A DNA stretch of 64,000 nucleotides from Streptomyces armeniacus (lineage in GTDB: Bacteria > Actinomycetota > Actinomycetes > Streptomycetales > Streptomycetaceae): contig NZ_CP031320.1 in assembly GCF_003355155.1 (NCBI RefSeq), positions 7,334,978 through 7,398,977 of the forward strand. The letters are read 5' to 3'. Shown here one piece after another: positions 26,334 to 33,736 of the stretch. The notes beneath the pieces were generated by a model. The model was not told where the DNA came from and did not search any database. It saw nothing but the letters and a program-made list of their open reading frames with translations. Within the stretch, counting starts at the first letter, position 1, and every line of letters begins with the position of its first letter. Made by a program: the position numbers and the translations under genes.

Positions 26334-29300
26334 GTGAACGTGTCCGACGACCATGTGGCATTCCAGGCGGAGCCTGTGGGGATGCTTCGTGTGCCGCTGC
26401 TTTCCCGTGCCGGCGCGGTGGGGACGTACGCGGATGTCGATCCGCGCGACCCTGATCAGGTCCGGCGGTACGTGGACGGGCTGGCCGCCGACGAGGGTGT
26501 CGCCGAGGCTCTCGCGGTCTCGAGTCCTTCCCTGTCCCGGTCGGTGGAGGCCGTGCGTGGGGAGGTGCCGCTGAAGCCCAAGGCTCTGCGGAAGCTGGCG
26601 CTTTCGGCGACGCGGTACGTGCTGCGGGCCGCCAGCCGTGCCACGCCGTTCGGGCTGCTCGCGGGGGTTGCGCCGGTGGCGTTCGCGGAGGACTGCCGGG
26701 TCCGTATGGGCAGTGCGCACCGCAAGGCCGTACGGCCCGACAGTGCCTGGCTGTTCGGCCTGATCAGGGGCTGGGAGGGGGACTTCGCGGTGGTGCGCAA
26801 GCTCCGCGTTGTCACCAACGACCTGGGGTGCCGGCGCGGGCAGCGCTGGGTGCTTCCGTTCGCTTCCCAGCCGGAGGAGAGCGACGGGGACGGCAGTGAC
26901 GGCGGCACCGGTGCGGGTGGTGCGGGCGCGATGCGGGCCGAGGAGGTGTCCGTGCGGTTCACCGCGGCCGTACGGACCGCCCTCCACGCCGCCGAGCACC
27001 CGCGCACGGTGGAGGACGTCCTGGCCGTGCTGGACAGGGCCTACCCGAAGGTGCCCGCGGCGGCGAAGGAGAAGCTTCTGCTCGGGCTCGTACGGCAGGA
27101 CTTCCTGCTCACGGAGTTGCGTCCGCCGCTGAGCGAGACCGACCCGCTGCGGCACGTCGTCGACACGCTGAAGCACGCGGGGGAGAGTGACAAGGCCCGT
27201 GAACTCGCCGCCCTCGCCGACCTCCACCAGGACTACGCCGCCCAGCCGATCGGCACCGGCGGGGCGGCCCTCCGGCGCAAGGCCGTGGACGCGGCGAACG
27301 CGCTGCACTCCGAAGACCCGTCGCTCCACGTCGACATGCGGCTGGATGCCGATGTCACGCTGCCCTACGAGGTGCTGCGCGAGACGGAGCGCGCGGCCGC
27401 GGCGTTGTGGCGGGCCGCGCCGGACAGCGTCCAGCCTCCCCATCTGCGGGAGTACCACGGGGCGTTCGTGGAGCGGTACGGCACCGACCAGGCCGTGCCG
27501 CTGCGGGACGTGCTCGATCCGCAGGCCGGGATCGGCCCGCCCGCCGGATATCTCCACCCGCGCAGCGAACGGCGTACCCCGGAGCGCGCCGAGCCCAGCG
27601 CGCGCGACCGCGCACGGGACAGTGTGCTCACCGAGCTGGCGCTGGCCGCACTGGCCTCGGGCGACCGCGAGATCTCCCTCGACGAGGGCGTGCTGGAATG
27701 GCTGGGCGGGCGCGGGCCGTCGGTCAGCAGCGGGCCATCGGGCACCGGCGGGCCATCGGGCGCCGGCGGGCCGTCGGGCGGCGACCGCGCGGCGGTGCCC
27801 GGCGCGCTGGAGGTGTGCGCGCATCTCACCGCCCCTTCCCAGGAGGCCCTGGGGCGGGGTGACTTCGCGCTGGTGGTGTCACCCGGGACGGGGTCCTTCT
27901 CGCCGGGCTCCCTGCTGGGCCGGTTCGCGTATCTCCTCGACGACCAGGACGTCGTAGGGGACCTGGCCCGCCGTTCCGCCGAAGGGCCGGGCAACGCCGA
28001 CCGTACGGCAGGCGGCGGGGCCGTGAGCGCGGGTCTGGAGTTCGCGCCACCGCTGGCGCGTTCCGTGAACGTCGCGCGTGTCGGCTCGTTCTGGCCGGAG
28101 CGCATCGCCGTGGGCTGTTTCGCCGACCGTTCCTTGCCCGCCGTACGGGGCCTGGGCGATCTCGCGCTGGTCGCCGATCTGGACCGGTTGTACGTGGTGG
28201 ACGCCCGGACCGGGCAGGAGATCTCGGCGCAGTTCCCGAGCATGCTCGACCTGCGGGGCGGGGCACCCGCTGCCGTACGTCTGGTGCTGGAGGTGTCGCG
28301 GGCAGGCCGCGAGGCCCGCCCGGTGTGGATGTGGGGCGCGGCGGGCTCGTTCCCGTGGCTGCCGCGCGTCCGTTACGGCCGTACGGTGCTCGCCCCCGCC
28401 CGGTGGCGGTTCTCCGACCCGGCGCTCACCGACTCGTCCGTGGACGACGCCGAGTGGGCCCGGCGGCTCGCGACGTGGCGGGAGCGCTGGCACGTACCCG
28501 ACCGCGTCGCCGTGGGCGTCGGCGACCGCCGCACGGAACTGGACCTGACGGCTCCGCTGCACCGCATGCTCCTGCGCCGCGAACTCGCCCGGCACGAGGA
28601 CCTGCTGGCGTACGAGACGCCCGAGGACGCCGGGGCGGGCGCGGGGTGGCTGACGAACGAGTCCGGCGCGTTCACCAGCGAACTGGTGCTGCCCCTCTTC
28701 CCCACGGCGCGTGCACAGAAGACGCCCGCGGCGCCACGCCCGCGCCGCCGCGTCTTCCCCTCGGTCGCCGCGCCCGCACCACGGCACGACCGGGAGTGGC
28801 TGTACGGCAAGCTGTACGCCTCGGTGAACTGCCACAACCAAATCCTCACCGAGCATCTGCCGCGCCTGCTCGCCGAGTTGCCGCGCGGAGTGGACCGCTG
28901 GTTCTTCATCCGGTACGCCGACACCGACGGGGCCCAGCTGAGGCTGCGCTTCCACGGCGAACCGTCCGTGCTGCACCCCGAGTTGACGCCCGTCTTCCTG
29001 GACTGGGTGGACCAGCTGCGGTCCGTACGGCTCGCTGGGGCGTTCGTCCTGGACGGCTACGAGCCCGAGGCCGCCCGCTACGGCGGTACGGAGGCCATGG
29101 CCGCCGCCGAACGCGTCTTCCACCGCGACAGCGTCGCCGTCCTGGAACAGCTCCGGCTGCAGACAGCGGGCTCCACCACCGTCGAACCGCCCGTACTGGC
29201 CGCCGCCAACTACCTGGACATGGTGCGCCGGTTCCATGGCGGCGACTGGCCCGGCTTCCACCTGGCCACGCCGCGCGACGACGAGCACCACGCGTACTTC

Positions 29301-29579
29301 CGCGAGCACCGCGCCGCGGCGCTGCCGCTGCTGGGGAACGACGTGATGGCGGCGGCGTTCCGCGCGGGCGCCGCCGAGGTGACGGTCGCGTGTGAGGCCA
29401 GGGCGGCGGCCCTGCGCGAGTACGCCGCGCACACGACACGGGCCTCGGCCGTCTGGAGCGTCCTGCACATGCACCACAACAGGCTGATCGGCACGGACCG
29501 AAAGCAGGAGCAGCGGTCGCTGGCGGTGTCCCGCGGCCTCGCGCAGGTGGAACAGGGCAGGCGGAGGCACCTCGGATGA
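26334..29579 (+). CDS. lanB: Lanthipeptide dehydratase LanB (full length)
   Basis: About 1,081 residues. The N-terminal part (1 to about 720) is the glutamylation domain that uses glutamyl-tRNA to activate Ser/Thr; it contains RVPLLSR near the start and SATRYVLRAASRATPFGLLAG (about 95-115), a family hallmark. The C-terminal part (about 815-1070; REWLYGKLYASVNCHNQIL, WFFIRYADTDGAQLRLRFHG) is the SpaB_C elimination domain that removes glutamate to give dehydro residues. Both domains are fused, unlike split thiopeptide enzymes. A Gly/Pro-rich repeat (about 465-485) forms a linker. GTG 26334 was chosen, with AAGGGCGGG 7-9 nt upstream; ATG 26307 is also in frame. The stop overlaps the lanC start (ATGA). 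Confidence 0.95.
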   Translation: MNVSDDHVAFQAEPVGMLRVPLLSRAGAVGTYADVDPRDPDQVRRYVDGLAADEGVAEALAVSSPSLSRSVEAVRGEVPLKPKALRKLALSATRYVLRAASRATPFGLLAGVAPVAFAEDCRVRMGSAHRKAVRPDSAWLFGLIRGWEGDFAVVRKLRVVTNDLGCRRGQRWVLPFASQPEESDGDGSDGGTGAGGAGAMRAEEVSVRFTAAVRTALHAAEHPRTVEDVLAVLDRAYPKVPAAAKEKLLLGLVRQDFLLTELRPPLSETDPLRHVVDTLKHAGESDKARELAALADLHQDYAAQPIGTGGAALRRKAVDAANALHSEDPSLHVDMRLDADVTLPYEVLRETERAAAALWRAAPDSVQPPHLREYHGAFVERYGTDQAVPLRDVLDPQAGIGPPAGYLHPRSERRTPERAEPSARDRARDSVLTELALAALASGDREISLDEGVLEWLGGRGPSVSSGPSGTGGPSGAGGPSGGDRAAVPGALEVCAHLTAPSQEALGRGDFALVVSPGTGSFSPGSLLGRFAYLLDDQDVVGDLARRSAEGPGNADRTAGGGAVSAGLEFAPPLARSVNVARVGSFWPERIAVGCFADRSLPAVRGLGDLALVADLDRLYVVDARTGQEISAQFPSMLDLRGGAPAAVRLVLEVSRAGREARPVWMWGAAGSFPWLPRVRYGRTVLAPARWRFSDPALTDSSVDDAEWARRLATWRERWHVPDRVAVGVGDRRTELDLTAPLHRMLLRRELARHEDLLAYETPEDAGAGAGWLTNESGAFTSELVLPLFPTARAQKTPAAPRPRRRVFPSVAAPAPRHDREWLYGKLYASVNCHNQILTEHLPRLLAELPRGVDRWFFIRYADTDGAQLRLRFHGEPSVLHPELTPVFLDWVDQLRSVRLAGAFVLDGYEPEAARYGGTEAMAAAERVFHRDSVAVLEQLRLQTAGSTTVEPPVLAAANYLDMVRRFHGGDWPGFHLATPRDDEHHAYFREHRAAALPLLGNDVMAAAFRAGAAEVTVACEARAAALREYAAHTTRASAVWSVLHMHHNRLIGTDRKQEQRSLAVSRGLAQVEQGRRRHLG

Positions 29580-31081
29580 CAGCGCACACGGAGTCGACGG
29601 CGGACGCGGAGTCGACGGCGAACGCGGACACGTACGGCGGCAGGAGCACGTACGGCGCCGAGAACACGTACGGCACCGAGGACACCGAGGGGCGATGGGA
29701 CCCCGGTGCCGTCGTGGCCGAGGTCGTCGCCCGCGTACGGGAGCGGCAGCTCCTGCCCGCGGCCGAACGGCAGGAGGGCGACCGGGACGGCGGGGAGCCG
29801 GAAGGGCCGAACTCCCCCGGCCTCGGCGGCGCGTGGACCGGCAAGGCGCTGCTGCTGAGCGAGGTGAGCACGGCGCCCGGAGCCGATCCGGCGCTGCGCC
29901 GGGCGGCGCACGCCGCACTGGCGCGGGCGGCCGACTCCGCCGGTCCGGCCGCCTCGGCAGGGCTCACCGGGCTGTATCCGGGCCTCGGCGGACTCGCGTT
30001 CGCCGCCAAGCACGCCGCGCGTACGCCCAGGGAGTACGCCACCCTGCGCACGCGGCTCGACGCCGCCCTGCGTACGGAGGTCGCCGCGACGCTCGACGCG
30101 GAGCGCGCCCGGATGGCCGACGGCGAACCCGGGGCGCCCCGCGGGAGGTTCGACGTCATCGGCGGAATGACCGGCCTCGGCCGGTACTTCCTCGCGGAAC
30201 CCGCCGACCTCGACACCGTACGGGACATCCTCGGCTATCTCGTCGCGCTGACCGAGCCGGTGACGGTGCGGGGCGAGGACGGCGCCGTCAGGCGCCTGCC
30301 CGGCTGGTACAGCCCGCCCTGGCCGGTGCCTCCGGGGGCGCCCCCGCGCGCGAGCACCGACCCGGTCGCGCGCGAGCCGGTACTCGACCTCGGGCTGGCC
30401 CACGGCGCCGCCGGACCGCTCGCGCTGCTGTCGCTGTGCCGGTCCCGCGGCGTACGGGTCCCGGACCAGGACACCGCCATCAGGCGGCTGGCCGACTGGC
30501 TGCTGAGCTGGCGCCAACACGAAGGCGGCAGCGGCAACGGCAACGGCGACAGCGGCGGGAGTGCCCCGTACTGGCCCGCCCTGGTCACCCGCGACCAGGA
30601 GTGGGCCCCCGTACGGCCACACCTCAACCGGCGCCGCGCCACCTGGTGTTACGGCACCCCGGGCGTGGCCCGCGCCCTGCAACTCGCGGGAACGGCACTG
30701 GGCGAGGAGGCGTGGGTACAGAGCGCCGCCGACGGCATACGGGCGGTCTTCCGCCGGCCGGACGGCTTGCAGGGGGTCGAGGAACCGGGCCTGTGCCACG
30801 GCCTCGCAGGCGTACTCCAGATCACCGGGCGCATGGCCGCCGACCTGGACGACCCCGCGCTGGCCGCGCGGGCGGACGAGCTGGCGGAACGGGTGTGTGC
30901 CGCGTTCGACCCCGCCCTGCCGTACGGTTTCGCCACCAGCTTCACGCCGTACGACGCTCCGTCAACGTTCCTCCTGGGCCCGGCGGGCATCGCCCTGGCA
31001 CTGCACGGGCGGCTGGCGACGGCACCGCGTCCGCCCGCACCGGAGCCGCTGCCCTGGGACGCGGCGCTGCTCCTGGCCTGA
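29576..31081 (+). CDS. lanC: Lanthionine cyclase LanC
   Basis: A 501-residue zinc enzyme that adds Cys thiols to dehydro residues to close lanthionine rings. The zinc ligands are recognisable: Cys in WCYGTPG (about residue 357) and the Cys-His pair in GLCHGLAG (about 405). The family motif GLAHGAAGPLA (about 278) is also present. The first 40 residues are an added low-complexity tail with three copies of a TYG-containing repeat. A Gly/Asn/Ser-rich loop is inserted at about 318-328. It is coupled to lanB by a 4-nt overlap. No LanT transporter, LanP protease or immunity gene follows; the next feature is a tRNA on the opposite strand. Confidence 0.94.
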   Translation: MTAHTESTADAESTANADTYGGRSTYGAENTYGTEDTEGRWDPGAVVAEVVARVRERQLLPAAERQEGDRDGGEPEGPNSPGLGGAWTGKALLLSEVSTAPGADPALRRAAHAALARAADSAGPAASAGLTGLYPGLGGLAFAAKHAARTPREYATLRTRLDAALRTEVAATLDAERARMADGEPGAPRGRFDVIGGMTGLGRYFLAEPADLDTVRDILGYLVALTEPVTVRGEDGAVRRLPGWYSPPWPVPPGAPPRASTDPVAREPVLDLGLAHGAAGPLALLSLCRSRGVRVPDQDTAIRRLADWLLSWRQHEGGSGNGNGDSGGSAPYWPALVTRDQEWAPVRPHLNRRRATWCYGTPGVARALQLAGTALGEEAWVQSAADGIRAVFRRPDGLQGVEEPGLCHGLAGVLQITGRMAADLDDPALAARADELAERVCAAFDPALPYGFATSFTPYDAPSTFLLGPAGIALALHGRLATAPRPPAPEPLPWDAALLLA

Positions 31082-31389
31082 GACGGTCACAGCCAACGGC
31101 GGAAGACGGCTGAGACGGCTGAAACTGCTGCGCGAACCGTCCAGATGCGCTCCGTCCGCGCCGGAGACCGGTGGCGCGCGGAGACCCCGCGGACGGCGAC
31201 CCGTATCCCCCGGGCGAGCCACCCCGAACTGTCCACCGGAGGGTGACGCCCTCCGGCGACCCCGGTCCGTACGATTCCTGTCGGCTGCGGCGGTGTCGCG
31301 CTCCCCCCGTGCGGGGTGCCGCCGTGGCCCGCCCCGCCGCTCCCGCCCACGGTTCTGCGGAAACAGCTCCTGAATCGGCTCCGGAAACA

Positions 31390-31422
31390 GCTCCGCCCCG
31401 GCCGGTGAGGCCGGGGCGGAGC
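31390..31422. terminator. Strong hairpin terminator between lanC and tRNA-Lys
   Basis: Perfect 14-bp arms (GCTCCGCCCCGGCC and its complement) enclose GGTGA. There is no U-tract on either side. It lies 40 bp past the 3' end of the minus-strand tRNA and about 310 bp past lanC, so it can end both transcripts. The rest of the 380-bp gap 31082-31461 shows no gene. Confidence 0.7.
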
Positions 31423-31461
31423 CGTACGGGCAGGCAGATCCCTCCGCTGAAGGGATGCCGG

Positions 31462-31534
31462 TAGGCCGTGTGGGACTCGAACCCACAACCAACGGATTAA
31501 AAGTCCGCTGCTCTGCCAATTGAGCTAACGGCCC
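31462..31534 (-). tRNA. tRNA-Lys (anticodon TTT)
   Basis: A 73-nt cloverleaf on the minus strand. The acceptor GGGCCGT pairs with ACGGCCT (first pair G-U) with discriminator A. The D-stem is GCTC/GAGC, the anticodon stem GCGGA/TCCGT holds loop CTTTTAA with anticodon TTT, and the T-stem GTGGG/CCCAC carries loop TTCGAGT. CCA is not encoded. It reads AAA/AAG; AAA is rare in this genome. Confidence 0.95.
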
Positions 31535-31608
31535 GCCCCCGCAGCATAGCCCGCCTGCGGGCCGCGTCTCGAAAGCATTCTGCCTTGTCGGCGCGGGGTC
31601 GTCAGCCG

Positions 31609-33588
31609 TCAGCCGTTGCGCTTCCAACGGGGCTTGTCCGTACGGCGGTCGAAGGTGCGGCCGGCGCCGTTCCGGTTGAATGAGCCGGAGCCGCCGCGGT
31701 GGTCGTCGCGACGGCCCTGCGGGCCGCGGTCGTTGGTGTCGCGGCGGTCGCGGCCGTACGGGCGGCGGTCGCTGTCGCGGCGGTCGTCGCGGCGGAAGCC
31801 GCCACCGCCACCGCCCTCGCGCCGGTCCCGGCTGTACGGACGGGCGCTGCCGCCGGCACCGCTCGTACCGCCACGGCTGTCGCCGCCACGGCTGTCGCTG
31901 CCGCGCCGGTCGCCGCCGCGGTCGTCGCGGCGCTCGTACGGACGGCGGTCGCGCGTGTCGCCGCGGCCGTCACCGCCGCGGGGCCCGCGCCCCTCGCCGC
32001 CACGGAAACCGCCGCGGTCGCCCCGGTCACCACGGTCGCCGCGGTCACCGCCGCGGTCGTTGTCGCGGCGCTCGTACGAGCCGCGCTCGTCGCGCCGCTC
32101 CTCCTGCTTGCGCTCGCGCCGCTCCGCGCGCCGGCGCTCCGCCGCCGCCTCGGCCTCGGCCTCCGCGGCCACCTCGGCCGCCAGTGCCTCGGTCGCCTGC
32201 GCCAGCGCCTCGTCCGGGTCGTCGCCGCGCTCGCGCGCTGCCCGTACGGTCAGCCGGTCCGCTTCCTCGCGCAGCTCGGTCGCATGCCGCTGGGCGCGCT
32301 CGAGCTGCCGCTCGAGGTCCTTGACCTCGCGCTCCGCCTGCCGGGCGGTGTTCGCCGTGGACTCGGCCTGCACCTCGGTCAGGGACCGGGCGCCGGTGAT
32401 CCGTGCCACGTCGTCGTCGAAGACGTCGCCGCGCCCGATGATGTGCCGCGAGGCGTCGACGCCCGCGTCCTCCATCAGCCGGAAGATCTGCCGCCGCTGG
32501 TGCGGCAGGGCCAGCGAGACGACCGTGCCGGACTCGCCCGCACGCGCCGTACGGCCGGAACGGTGCAGGTAGTCCTTGTGGTCACCGGCCGGGTCGACGT
32601 TCAGCACCAGGTCGATGCCGTCGACGTGGATGCCGCGCGCCGCGACGTCCGTCGCGACGAGCGTGTTGACCTGGCCGCCCTTGAAGTCGTCCAGCGTGCG
32701 CGTACGCGCGCCCTGCGTCATGCCGCCGTGCAGCGCGTCGGCCTTCACACCCGACTCGCGGAGCTGCTCCGCGACCCGGTCGGCGCCCAGCTGGGTGCGG
32801 ACGAAGATGATCGTCCGGCCCTTGCGCGCCGCGATGGCCGCCGTGACCGGCGCCTTGTCGCGCGGCTTCACGACCAGCACGTGGTGCGTCATCGTCGTGA
32901 CGGCGCCCTGTGCGGCGTCCACCTCGTGGCTGACCGGGTCGACCAGGTAGCGCTTGACGAGGGTGCCGATCTCCTTCTCCAGCGTCGCGGAGAAGAGCAT
33001 GCGCTGGCCGCCCTCGGGGATGAGGTCGAGCAGCTCGATGACCTCGGGCAGGAAGCCCAGGTCGGACATCTGGTCGGCCTCGTCGAGTACGGCGACCTCG
33101 ACGTCGTCGAGCGCGCACGCGCCGCGGTTGATCAGGTCGCGCAGCCGGCCGGGGGTGGCGACGAGGATGTCGACGCCGCGGTCGAGCGCGTACATCTGGT
33201 TGCTCATCGAGGTGCCGCCGCAGACGACCTTGAACTTCAGGCCGAGCGTGTCCCCGTACGGCTGCAGCGCGTCGGAGACCTGCATCGCCAACTCGCGGGT
33301 CGGGGTGAGGATCAGGCCGCGCGGGCGGCGCTTCGCGGTCTGCCCGCCGGCGAGGCGGGTCAGCAGCGGCAGGCCGAAGGAGAGGGTCTTGCCGGAGCCG
33401 GTACGGCCACGGCCGAGGATGTCCTTGCCCGCCAGCGCGTCCGGGATGGTCGCGGCCTGGATGGGGAAGGGGGTGGTAACGCCGTTCTGGGCGAGTTTGG
33501 CGACGAGCTGCTCGGCGAGACCGAGATCACCGAAGGTGACGGTCTCCTCGTCCTCGGGCAGGACGGCGTCGGGTGCAGAAACGGACAT
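31609..33588 (-). CDS. DEAD-box RNA helicase with RGG-rich tail
   Basis: A 659-residue ATP-dependent RNA helicase. Motifs run in order: Q motif (FGDLGL...GVTTPFPIQ), motif I GRTGSGKT, Ia PTRELA, Ib TPGRL, II DEAD in VAVLDEADQ, III SAT, then RecA-2 with IIFVRT, TDVAARGIHVDG and HRSGRTARAG. After about residue 420 comes a coiled-coil-like charged region (EREVKDLERQLERAQ). The last about 140 residues are Arg/Gly/Asp-rich RGG-type repeats that bind RNA loosely and favour condensation. Such helicases act in ribosome assembly or cold-stressed mRNA turnover. The start is ATG 33588; only a weak GGAAGG lies 12 nt upstream. It is encoded just upstream of the tRNA-Lys gene on the same strand. Confidence 0.94.
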   Translation of the reverse strand: MSVSAPDAVLPEDEETVTFGDLGLAEQLVAKLAQNGVTTPFPIQAATIPDALAGKDILGRGRTGSGKTLSFGLPLLTRLAGGQTAKRRPRGLILTPTRELAMQVSDALQPYGDTLGLKFKVVCGGTSMSNQMYALDRGVDILVATPGRLRDLINRGACALDDVEVAVLDEADQMSDLGFLPEVIELLDLIPEGGQRMLFSATLEKEIGTLVKRYLVDPVSHEVDAAQGAVTTMTHHVLVVKPRDKAPVTAAIAARKGRTIIFVRTQLGADRVAEQLRESGVKADALHGGMTQGARTRTLDDFKGGQVNTLVATDVAARGIHVDGIDLVLNVDPAGDHKDYLHRSGRTARAGESGTVVSLALPHQRRQIFRLMEDAGVDASRHIIGRGDVFDDDVARITGARSLTEVQAESTANTARQAEREVKDLERQLERAQRHATELREEADRLTVRAARERGDDPDEALAQATEALAAEVAAEAEAEAAAERRRAERRERKQEERRDERGSYERRDNDRGGDRGDRGDRGDRGGFRGGEGRGPRGGDGRGDTRDRRPYERRDDRGGDRRGSDSRGGDSRGGTSGAGGSARPYSRDRREGGGGGGFRRDDRRDSDRRPYGRDRRDTNDRGPQGRRDDHRGGSGSFNRNGAGRTFDRRTDKPRWKRNG

Positions 33589-33736
33589 GCGAAATGCGAA
33601 CCTTCCGGAGTCACGGCACGCGCCCATAACTCCGTGTTGCACACACGATCGCCTCAGTGCGATCAAGCCACGGCTGGAAAGGAACGCGCCACACGGCGCG
33701 CTCTGTGGTGGCGCCGGGCAAATGGGATCAAACGAT

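Noticed and set aside
8339..31081. NRPS and lanthipeptide genes as one hybrid cluster
   Set aside because: They lie on opposite strands, separated by an SDR and an XRE gene with no shared tailoring functions. I treat them as two loci.
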